64,000 nucleotides of DNA, taken from the NCBI GenBank assembly GCA_013368315.1, contig JAACJM010000018.1:310001-374000 (forward strand), read 5' to 3'. Below are positions 36,017-45,960 of the stretch, piece after piece. Below the pieces are notes generated by a model. It ran no database searches. It worked only from the letters and a program-made list of their open reading frames with translations, and was not told the origin of the DNA. Numbering within the stretch: position 1 is the stretch's first letter; every line of letters begins with the position of its first letter. The position numbers and the translations under genes are program-made. The DNA comes from Tetrapyrgos nigripes. Its lineage: Eukaryota; Basidiomycota; Agaricomycetes; Agaricales; Campanellaceae.

Positions 36017-37300
36017 TCACTGGATATCATTCTGTCCTGATTGAGCACCGTGTAGCTGTGTACTTGCTGGATCAAATTGAGATGAGTGAGCAGGGGCTGC
36101 AAATTCCGAGAGTTGAGAAAAATTCTCAAGAATAGAGTCTTGGTAGTTCTTGTAGAGGTGGGAAAGCAGGATGATCACAGTGGGATAGATTGTTTCCAGG
36201 TGGGGTATCATCGTGATCAGGTAGGTTCCTACAGAATCATCATAATTTGGATTGAAGAAACCAGGCATGACTAGAATCTGGGTTTCAAAATGTTATTAAC
36301 ATTCCTAAGAAAGCACAGATGATTACCTACCCAGGGAATGCAATAGATTATACCAGACTGTACTAGGAGTACCAGTATCTGCATAACTTGGTTTTTTGCA
36401 TTTAATTTGCCAAGGTGCACTTTAACAGACTGCCTGTAGTACCTGTTGGGAAATGAAGTTAGAGCTAAAAGCTAAGAAGCCAACAGTCTGCTTACCAAGC
36501 TTTTTTTGCAATTAGAAGAGTTGCTGTGAGGTTGGTGAAGACAAGTGATACTGGCAGTATCACACGGATAGATTGAGATGGGAGCTGCAGAATCTAAGGC
36601 TAGGTCTCAATAAATCAATGAAATATATACATACAAAATTTGCATCAAGTACACTTCTGATGACAATGAGTGCATCATATATACTACATCCTACACCCAT
36701 GAAAGTTAGCTCAACAGAATCAAACATAGAAATCAAGTATGGTATGGATTCTTACCTAATGATTGAGCAATACAGAAAAGAAGAATCCCTCTGGGAATGG
36801 TTTCCCTTTGACAAATTATCCATGCCCTCCAAACCACAATTAGATCTCCCAAAAGATACTATGTACATATACTTCAGTATTCAGATGATGAATTGAACTG
36901 AAAAAAAGAAACTGACACTAATTCTTGCCAGCACTATTCCCATCATTGTAATCATAATCATGGTTAGAACAGGATTGTATGTTGGATCTGCTAGCCCTTG
37001 AATCTGAACTATAAAATTTATCTGATCTATCACCATGATCAATGCTGAGCTCATAAGCATTATTGCACATGCAACCACAAGAAAACATCGCATTGGTGAC
37101 TGTCGAAGTCCTTGGTGACTGGATCCATGTTCAAGGTTGTTTCAAAAAAGTTGGGGACGGGCCTACCATAGCAGCAAGATGGTAGAAACGGTAAGCAAAA
37201 GCGCAATGCCTAGATAGCAAGCTTTCAGTGAGCACGGAGATATTTCAACGCTGAACCTTGGATTTTGGAAGACGTACCAAAGCAAAGTCCTTCAACTACA
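36017..37300 (-). CDS. Multi-pass membrane protein, unknown function
   Basis: Approximate multi-exon gene of an Agaricomycete-type integral membrane protein. Seen in order on the minus strand: a hydrophobic ACYLGIALLLTVSTILLLW near 37230; an exon with CFLVVACAIMLMSSALIMV; after a GTCAGT donor, GDLIVVWRAWIICQRE (the DLIVVWRAW type motif is shared by many such proteins); VILPVSLVFTNLTATLLI; QILVLLVQSGIIYCIPW; and a last exon with TYLITMIPHLETIYPTVIIL and a polar tail. This fits about seven membrane helices. One join near 36780/36590 does not keep phase with the sites I chose, so either another site is used or the gene has a lesion. Exact start unresolved. Confidence 0.5.
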
Positions 37301-37615
37301 GCTTCCACTAAACTCAATTGAAGGACAGTGATATCTGAAGATATCAAAAAAGAGGATTGCATTCCTGGCATTTCCTAGGACTGCAGAGAATATGATGGGA
37401 GAACAGACAAGTGTTTGTGAGAGTAAATCAACAGCAAAATCTCGCTTTGCCCGCTTCTTAAGTATCTGCCAGTTGGCTGTGCCCCTCATGATCAGTTTGT
37501 TGTCGACTCATCTGATCCAAAAAGAAAAGATGCCACAAACAGCGAAAAAATCTCCTGTTCCTTGAAACCCGATCTTGATGAACAATCGACAGTTCCTTAC
37601 ATTGAAAAAGATTCA
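37301..37615. other. No gene recognised
   Basis: Contains a minus-strand frame with a hydrophobic patch (SQTLVCSPIIFSAVLGNA) that might be a 5' exon of the adjacent membrane protein gene. I could not connect it with confidence. Confidence 0.2.
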
Positions 37616-37619
37616 AACC

Positions 37620-38320
37620 TTGAATGGCCAAGGTTATCAAAAGGCAGGTCAAGTTTTTCTGTAAGTTCGGCCAAAGTTCTCCTATGTCTTATCTGGGCCT
37701 AATTCACGTAGCATTCACAAATCTGAAAAGGTAATGGATGACTATAGTACCCCCTCCATAGAGTTTAACTAGCTGTCTCCGGATTGTCTCATAGGAATGA
37801 TTAACGACACAAATAGGCCTTTACCGCAAAGGACCTGGGTGCGAATATGGATGACGACCAGTCTCAACAGCAGTGGATCACTATGACGCGGGTGGCAGGA
37901 TGACAGAAGTTGCGGTTCTATCTATAACTTCATGCACGAGGGAATGTGGGCCATCGCTGACGCGCGGCATAGATACGAGGCCTAATATCTCGAAAGCAGG
38001 CAGGTCGAGTTTTCCTGCAGGTTCGCCTATATCTGATCTGGGCCTAACTCGCATAGCATTCACAAATCTGAAAAGGTAATGGATGACTATAGTGCGCACC
38101 ACGTAGAGTTTAACTAGTTGTCTCCAGATTGTCTGATTGCGCCTCATAGGAATGATTGACGACACAAACGGGCGATGGGCCTTTACCGCGAAGGCCCAAG
38201 GAACTGAGGCAAGTTGCCAAGAACCTGAATGTGCATGTGAATGATGACCATCCTTGACAGGAGTGGATCAGTGTGGTGCAGGTGGGAGGATGACAGAAGT
38301 TGTGTTGGTATCTATAACTT
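37620..38320. repeat. Direct duplication of a 310-340 bp unit
   Basis: Units at about 37640-37935 and 37995-38320 share GCATTCACAAATCTGAAAAG, AATGGATGACTATAGT and GATGACAGAAGTTG. A short spacer separates them. No coding capacity is conserved between the copies. Confidence 0.65.
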
Positions 38321-38329
38321 AATAGTGCC

Positions 38330-38982
38330 GGTCAGAGTTCGGGATCAAGGTAGGATCACGAATTTGGATCAAGAGTTGATCCAAAACGCGATCGCAGCTT
38401 GATCCTGATCTTTTCTTGACCTCGTTTGGAGGAGGTCATACTCTCTTGATCCTGATCAGCCTTGCAAGATCAGCCTTCTCTTGTACACAAACTTCTGTTA
38501 AATATATTTTATTTGTCACAGGCGCTACTTAATACTTATACGCTGTACATATCTTCTTCTGTCGTCGACCTCATTCGGCTGTAGCCTCTCCGATGGGAGG
38601 TGCCAAACATGCTTGCAGCAACCTCAGGCCCTCTAGCCCTCTTCAAAGGCTGGGCTCGGGCCAGCCTAGGACTAAAAAAAAGAAGGAACGAGTAGTAGCG
38701 AGGATAGCGACTCTGCGAAAACACCTGCCAAGCAGCCAAAGAAAACCCCAGGATAGAAGAAGGACAACATAGAATGAATCTATCTACTGGCCGCTCGCCA
38801 TCACCATGCTATACAAGTACATAAAAGAGGAATATCTAGTACTACATGAGAGGATCAGTATGTCTGCGTAGAAATTTGCAGACTGGGTTGGTCAGAGTTG
38901 ATCCAGGATCAAGACGCGATCAAGGACTTTTGACCACGTCGTGATCCACCCCCTGATCGCACTTTGATCTCGAACTCTGACC
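38330..38982. mobile_element. Foldback element with GGTCAGAGTTCG ends
   Basis: The left end GGTCAGAGTTCGGGATCAA and the complement of the right end GGTCAGAGTTCGAGATCAA bound 653 bp rich in GATC/TTGATCC words. No target duplication is evident and there is no transposase frame. Superfamily not assigned. Confidence 0.55.
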
Positions 38983-39279
38983 CCCGTTACAATTCTGGCC
39001 AGATCTGGGGCAGTCGTGCCTCACGCTTCAATATCAAGGGCGAACGAAAAGAAACCGAAAGACGTATTTGCATACATCAACAGAGGCAGAGAATCACGAC
39101 AGTGAGACGAAAATAATATAATACCGATACTGATACTAAGGAGTTAGGATAGTGAAGTACTTATGTGCGTGCGATGTACATAGTAACGTTAAACCAGAAA
39201 TCCGAGGTAATACTGATACTAGAACTTAATCGCTGGAAAAGAGCTGCGAACGTTGCAAAAGCCTATACAGCGTGCCGTA

Positions 39280-40138
39280 TCTACTATTGCCTCCCTACTT
39301 CCCCCACCTTCGCGCTCCCCTCAACTTCCGACTCAATCACTATCACTATCGTTACTATCATCACTACTATCATCATCATCATTCGTGCTACTCTCCTCAT
39401 CACTCTCCTCGTGTGTCCTACCCGCCGAAGCGTTCTTAACAGGCCCGCTCCTCATAGCAGCCATCTGTCCCGCAAGACTGTATTCTTCAGGGTCGGGAAT
39501 CTCGTCTTCCTGTTCTCCAGAAGCTTGTTCGGCCGCTGTGAGGCGGGATGCATCGTCGACTTTGAGTTGTATGGTGCGGAATCCGAAGCGAAGTAAACGT
39601 GACATTGGTTAAGAAGGCAAAGAAGGCCAATCAGTCAACAGGAATGTAAGACTATCACAAAAGAAGAAGACGATGTACCGTCATATTCATCCCAACCTCC
39701 TCACCCACATATGTATTACTAACAAGAAGTTTATAGAAACAGTAGTCGCGGTCTGGCGATATACAGGCGTTTGTGCAAGATGTAACGGTAGTGATAGTCG
39801 CAGTAGAAGATGGTGGAAGCGGAAGTAGAGGCGGTGTTAGCAATCATGTTCAAAGAGGCGTTGAAAGCAGAGGTGTTGATGATTACATGGCCGACAGTGT
39901 GGGGAGATACAGAGGTGATGGTGGTGATGGTGGTGAAGCAAAGGAGATTAGACAGAATTGATTAGCGTTAGCATCGACATTAACGATGAGAAGGCAGAAA
40001 TGGACGCAGATGAGACGAGATGAAACGAGAATAATTCCTCACATGGAAGAAAGACATCGCCTCTAGGTTCCACAAACAGTCTGCAATCCTCTCATCACTG
40101 GCCATCTTCTGGAACTCAGACTCGGCTTCTGACAGCAT
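39280..40138 (-). CDS. Unknown gene with acidic C-terminus, poorly resolved
   Basis: A likely first exon 40138-40043 starts MLSEAESEFQKMASDERIAD and ends at a GTGAGG donor. A middle exon near 39757-39675 reads YKLLVSNTYVGEEVGMNM. A last exon from about 39605 reads LLRFGFRTIQLKVDDASRL and then a Glu/Asp/Ser-rich tail. The joins between them are not settled and one intron would be long (about 280 bp). CpG content is normal, like a host gene. It diverges from TypA with about 300 bp between the two starts. Function not recognised. Confidence 0.4.
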
Positions 40139-40447
40139 CGCTCAGTATTGATGTGTATCCAATGTGTATGCGTCTGGAGTGATAGATCAGATTACTCCGT
40201 CTAGTACGTGACTTGGTGAATTGATACTAGAACAACTTTTAGGTTGGTGACTTGGTACCTGAGCAAAAAAGACGGCCACTCACAACGCTTTTAGATCTGT
40301 TTTCCTCATGTAGGACGGGTGCTTCATGTATAATTCGCTTGAAGGATAGCTGACGGTGAAGGAGGAATTACCCGGGCCAGGCACAGCCACCATGCGTCAG
40401 CTCACGTGCCGCTTGAAAAATTTTAGGCGAGTGCGCACGGACCAAGG

Positions 40448-43009
40448 ATGCTGGTAGCCAAGACCGCTCTTGGTCTACTGTTCCGCCGGGCAACCTTGAC
40501 CAATGGCAGGTCTTATTCCACCACTGCCGTAGAAAACATTAGAAATATCGCTATCATTGCCCATGGTGAGCCTCTTTTCTCTCTTTTTTTGACGTGTACT
40601 CACTCGGTGAAAAGTCGACCATGGCAAAACAACACTCGTTGACCAACTCCTTCGTCAATCTGGGACTTTGAAGCGTCTCAGCCCCCAAGAACAGCTCCAA
40701 CTCACACCCGCTGCTTCTGCTTCCTCTGCGTCTGGCCCAGGCGAAGCCGTCACTCGTCTTGACAATGGTTTCATCACTCGCGTCATGGACTCTAACGACC
40801 TCGAAAAAGAACGTGGAATCACCATTCTTTCCAAATGCACGTCTATTATGTGGAAGGGAACCCAAATCAACATCGTCGACACCCCAGGACACGCAGACTT
40901 TGGCGGGGAGGTAGAGCGGATTATGAGTATGGTGGACAGTGTCGCTTTGGTAGTCGACGCAACCGAGGGACCTATGACTCAGACGCGTTTCGTCTTGAGC
41001 AAGGCATTGGAAAGGGGACTCAAACCAGTCGTCGTTCTCAACAAGGCAGACAGACCCACATCCCGGCCAGCTCAAGTCGAAAGCGACCTGTTTGACTTGT
41101 TCGCTACGCTAGGAGCTACAGACGAACAGATGGATTACCCGGTTATGTACGCATCGGCGAAACAAGGCTGGGCTCAGCTTGAAGCTCCTGCTCTTACCAA
41201 CACGGCAGAGTTGGACACGGAGGCTTATGAGGCTGACCCGGACAAGAACATGAAACCTCTCCTGGACCTCATTCTTTCCTCGGCCCCAGCACCATCCCAA
41301 CTTTCACGCACCGACCCCTTCTCCATGCTCACGGTCCAACTAGAGTCTGATCCCTACCTCGGCACACTTTACCTAGGACGTATCCATTCTGGCGAGATAA
41401 AGATCGGAGACGAAGTCGTTGCCTTGGCACCTTTGGCTTCACCATCACCAGGCTCCTCGGCTCCTACTCCTGCAGAGGGCCCCCAAATCCTTTCCACCGG
41501 CAAAATCAAGAAAATCTTTTCCCGTCTCGGTCTAGAACGCATCGAACGCCCTTCCGCCGGTGCCGGCGAAATCGTTTCTCTAGCCCTCTCCTCTCTCAAA
41601 CTACCACCCGGGACGTCTGGTATAAACCTGACCTTCTCTTCTTCCTCTACCCCTCCCTCCCAACTCCAGCCTCTACCGTCCACGCCCATATCCCCTCCAA
41701 CCATCTCTACCTTCATTTACCCCAACGACTCGCCTTTTGCGGGTAAGGAGGGAAACAAACTCACTAGTCAGGTTATTCGGGATAGGTTGTACAAAGAAGC
41801 AGAAACCAACGTCGCTCTCCGCGTCCTTCCCGGTCCCACAACCGAATCTCTCGAACTGCGCGGTAGAGGAATCCTCCATCTCGGTGTCCTTTTCGAACAA
41901 ATGCGTCGAGAAGGATTCGAATTCGCTATTGGACCTCCCAAAGCCGTGCTCTTACCCAACCCAGAGTTTATCGAGAAAGGATGGAACATCAACGAGAGAA
42001 CGGGAGATGGGATGTTGGAACCTATAGAAGAATGTGTTATTAGAGTTAAAGAGGAATATGCGGGGAGTGTTATAGAAAAGTTGACGTTGAGGAAGGGAGA
42101 GATGATGAACTATGCGAGTGGGGCAGAGGCAGCGGGGGAGGAAGGGTATGTGAGGATTGATATGGAGGTACCGGCGAGGGGGTTGATTGGGTATATGGCA
42201 GGGGAGTTTAAGAATGATGTACATGGAGAGGGGTGAGTGGGTTTTTCGTTATTTTATTTTATTTCGTTTTCGTTTCTTCTTCATTCTTATCCATATACTA
42301 ATTAACTCATCATACCCCCAGTACCCTCAACCACATCTTCTCCCGCTACGCCCCCTACTCCGGTCCCATTGCCTCCCGTCGTTCCGGTTCCCTTATCTGC
42401 ATGGCCCAAGGTGAATCCTCCGCATACGCAATGGCTCCTCTTCAAGCTCGTGCGTTAGGAGGGGGAATGTTTATTTCACCAGGGATGGACGTGTATCCGG
42501 GGTTGGTTATTGGAGAGACGAATAGGACGGGAGATTTACAGGTTAATCCGACGGTGAAGAAACAGTTGACGAATATTAGAGCGGCGGGGGCGGATGATAA
42601 GATTGTGGTGAGTACTTTTTGTCCGTAGAACGTTGCTTTTGCTTTTGCTTTCCCTTACCCACCCTGGTGGTTGGTTGTCGGTTGTCTCTCCCCACTCTTT
42701 ACTCTTTACCTGTCCTGAGCTTGAGCTTTCGCGTTTCGGTTTCGGCTGACCTTCCCGTCCCATCTCGCTCTCTTCTCTTCTCACTCTCACTCACCTTTAC
42801 CTTTCGCCTTTACACTTTACCTTTTACCGATTCCTTTTCTGATTCCCCTTTCCCTTTCCCAGCTCGCCCCACCCAAACAAATGACCCTAGAAGAATACAT
42901 CTCGTTCATGGAAGAAGGAGAAGTAGTCGAGGTGACGCCTAAATCTGTTAGATTGAGGAAGGTGAACTTTAAGATGAGGGGGAAGGCACCGGGTGGGGGG
43001 AAGAAGTAG
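40448..43009 (+). CDS. TypA/BipA-type translational GTPase
   Basis: GTPase of the TypA/BipA group, related to EF-G and LepA, which acts on ribosomes. Exons 40448-40565, 40615-42232, 42322-42607 and 42863-43009 give 2169 nt, 722 residues. The N-terminus ([20 protein letters not shown], then RSYSTT) looks like a mitochondrial presequence, so a role in mitochondrial translation is inferred. Motifs: P-loop AHVDHGKT (about 38-45), switch region with [20 protein letters not shown] (about 128-134), NKAD (about 182-185), then domain II, an EF-G-like RGRGILHLG region and the TypA C-terminal domain with [30 protein letters not shown] and RLRKVNF. A Ser/Ala/Gln-rich insert of about 20 residues sits before switch I, unlike bacterial TypA. 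Introns are 49, 89 and 255 bp. Codon use is CpG-normal. Two dead partial copies flank it. Confidence 0.95.
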
Positions 43010-43658
43010 GTGTTAGAGGTGTTAGAGGTGTTTTAGTGGGAAGAGAGACGAGGTGGGTTGGTTGGGGAAGGGGGCCGCATCCGTGGGGAGTTGACGAGTA
43101 GCGTTGCGTTGCCGTTCGTCCTCCAGTAATGGCTACCATGAGTCATGACGGCCTACATCCTACATACAGGCTGAGGGACGTTGGACGCTGGCGTTGGGGT
43201 TGGGTGGATGGCGTATGTATAGCGCTACTGCTATTATGCTGCTCAACTCGCTATGCTTGGACTCGGGGGAGGGTGCCGGGGACGTAGACGTAGACATGCG
43301 TCATAGTCGCACTCCGAGTCCTTGCTACATTTGGGACTACTTCTACATAACTAGCTAGCTACCTCGATATAGACAGATATATATATAGATATAGATATTT
43401 ACATCCCTACATACATACTCATACATACCTACCTAGTACTTCATCTCATCTCAAAACGATATATGCCTATAATTTCTTATTTTTAGAGTCTAGGCTATGT
43501 ACGTGTACTCGTACTAGTAGGTCTTGATGTTTTAATAAGCAGGGGGGACACGGGAACGGGAATGGGAACGGGAAGAAGGGATTTGAGAGCAGGCACTGGG
43601 CATTTGGTGTCCTGATCCTCAAGTTAGTCAGTCTTACTCTTAGGCATACATCATTGCA

Positions 43659-43694
<36 letters not shown>
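43659..43694. repeat. Run of 36 G
   Basis: An uninterrupted G tract (C tract on the other strand), able to form G-quadruplexes. In the duplicated flank the same place reads only GCAGGGGGAGTC, so the tract probably expanded here. The length may be imprecise because such runs are hard to sequence. Confidence 0.85.
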
Positions 43695-43695
<1 letters not shown>

Positions 43696-43747
43696 AGGAG
43701 AGTTGCAGCCTTGGACATGTACTAACTGCTAGATGCAGGGAGTGGGT

Positions 43748-43801
43748 GTTGAACTGAACAACCACTACTCCAACATTGCAGTAGTGGTTGTTCAGTTCAA
43801 C
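43748..43801. repeat. Perfect hairpin with 22 bp stem
   Basis: GTTGAACTGAACAACCACTACT on the left is exactly complementary to the right arm, with a 10-base loop. It lies about 740 bp downstream of TypA and is missing from the duplicated flank, so it may be a small insertion. Confidence 0.85.
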
Positions 43802-44033
43802 ATAAAGTGAACCCGAGGCGGCAACATATCCCAATTCATCTTCCTCTGCTCTCCTGGTCATAGACCACAGCCAGATGACAATTGAGAGCAAAAACTGTGT
43901 GGATGGTGCAACTCCACATATGGAACACCAGAACACATACTTATTCAATGCAATCACTCTGCTGAGGTTGTGTCACTTCGTTCTGCTTTCATGCAATCTC
44001 TTGATCTCGATCCAACTCTCCCTCGCTACAATA

Positions 44034-44259
44034 CTGTATAAAAATTTCGACCGTGCGTTACGTCTTCGAGTTATGCGTTACGTGTTGCACATATGGTACC
44101 GGTAGGCCATAGGCCTGCTGCCACCGGCGATTTTTTGGCTATAAAAACGTTACAGATGCCGTTCATACTAAGCCTTCGTTATGCGTTATGAAGATAAAAA
44201 TTGGCCTAGTTCAGAGAGCCATGTTACCGTTACATGAACTTACAGTCAAAATTATACAG
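44034..44259. mobile_element. Tc1/mariner-like MITE
   Basis: Ends CTGTATAAAAATTTCGACCG and the complement of CTGTATAATTTTGACTGTAA, flanked by TA on both sides (44032-44033 and 44260-44261). A relative with the same terminal pattern and TA flanks lies at 60523-60757. The interior is rich in CGTTACG words. No transposase. Confidence 0.65.
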
Positions 44260-44572
44260 TAATCATGCCTTCAAGTTGTTAAAATCCTGGATCTTTGATT
44301 GGAATTTGGTCTCTAGGGCAGCCACATTTTTTCATGAAGTATTGAAGGTGTGGATGGATACTTGTGGTATTGAAAGAATTGATGAAGAGCTGGAGGATGA
44401 GAGGGAGTAACAATGGGTTACCTCAGCCTATAGACTTCAATGTTGATCTGGACTTGGACTTTGAACTTAAATATGAAGGGGTTTCAGAATTCATGCATGA
44501 ACTATTGGCACCCATATCCAGAAGCCAGATTTATTGTCTTTTCAGACACATATCCCTGAGTATATACTAGTA

Positions 44573-45280
44573 TAGTGTTAGTGTAAGTAGTACTAGTACG
44601 TAACTGAGCCCCAAAATAGTGTAAGTTCATGCAAAAGAGTGTAAGTGCTAATTCAGACCATAATCCCGTTTAGGCTTCAGCCCCCGCTCCCGCTGCTTAT
44701 ACTATAAGCCCACCGCCCTCACCGCCATCCCGCCATTTGCCCGCTCCTTCAGGTCCTCAGCAAGACAACGCATAGCATTTATTGGTGCATTCCGCTAACA
44801 CGAGGCCCCCTTCGCACTGCCTTGCTCATTTTCTCCCGCAGAAGATATCAAATTCAAACCAAAGTCTTTCTCTCAGAAGTGCACTGGGCACTTACCTACC
44901 AGGCTCAATCTTCAAGACATAACGGCCTTCATGAGTATGTACGTAGTAGTCACAAAAATCATCGCCATACCTTCATATTTCATCAGAATCAGCCGATCTC
45001 TCGTATATACCTACTTTAATATGTTATCAAGCTATACGTACCTCCCGGAGAGCTTAGTGGCAGATCTGTTTGTTGCTAGAGCTTGACAAAAGTGGCCTAC
45101 AAGTGAGAAGAGGCGCGCACTTCCACATTTGGAAGTGCACGCTGCCGTTCCAATAAAAGATTGATGGCATCATTGGCATGTTGATATCCCCAGACAGCTT
45201 ACACTATTCTCAGGTTTGGGATGACAGACCTTACACTATTTACAGCGCATAACCGAGGTAAGTAGCTTACACTAACACTA
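44573..45280. mobile_element. Small element with TAGTGTTAGTGTAAG ends
   Basis: A perfect 15 bp inverted repeat TAGTGTTAGTGTAAG bounds 708 bp. ATAGTGTAAG words repeat just inside both ends, as subterminal binding sites do. The TAG start fits hAT-like elements, but no 8 bp target duplication is seen. A frame inside (44822-45019) has no recognised motif. Confidence 0.55.
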
Positions 45281-45960
45281 TTCTGGTCATTCCTCACATA
45301 TCCCTAACTATGTCCAGATTCTTGATTTGAGGTCTTTTTGTACTTCTTTTAATACCTTTGATACAGAATATGTCTACACACCAATCAAATATACTAAAAG
45401 GCATCCATACATAGCAACTTTCTGTTCAAATATCTAGCTTGCAGATACATTATTTTTTTGTACTTATATCTAGTTTCCAAATATATCCAGTCACATATCT
45501 GTCGAGTGGAAATTTGTCCCTTTTCAGCATGAAATCCTCATCATCTTTTTTATTCACTCACTAGGCCTGTTCTTTGGGTCTCCTTCCATACACTTCCTGG
45601 ACAAACTGTGCACCAATCATGCACCCATCAATTCGGTTCAGATGAATCTGATTGGTTCCCTTTTCATTCAGTCAGCTGACTCCTAACACTTGCAATCATC
45701 CATTGTATATGAAGGGGAGGGCATCTGCTGCGCTGAGTACTTAAAATGGTATATTTTTTGCACATCTGCAACCTCAGGCTTTGTACTCACCATATCTCAG
45801 CACTAGCCCACACTCCTTTGAGTTTCCTGTGTCACTGAATAAGTAATGAATCAAACAAGGCTGTTGTGTTGAGCAGAACTTGGTTGTCTCAGAGTAAGAC
45901 TGTCTGTCACAAATTGTATATTTCACATCTTATATACAGATTCAACATTGAAAATCAAAA
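45281..45960. other. No gene recognised
   Basis: AT-rich, CpG-poor sequence between the small element and the stop codon of the NLR-like gene. Probably contains its 3' untranslated region. Confidence 0.35.

Larger units (their letters stand above)
43010..44033. other. TypA downstream flank with poly-G and hairpin
   Basis: No gene. This flank is duplicated at 55371-56730. It includes an AT-rich microsatellite-like stretch (about 43370-43460), a poly-G tract and a perfect hairpin. Confidence 0.6.

Noticed and set aside
43467..43957. Frames containing a long proline run
   Set aside because: They are only the translation of the poly-C strand of the 36-base G tract.
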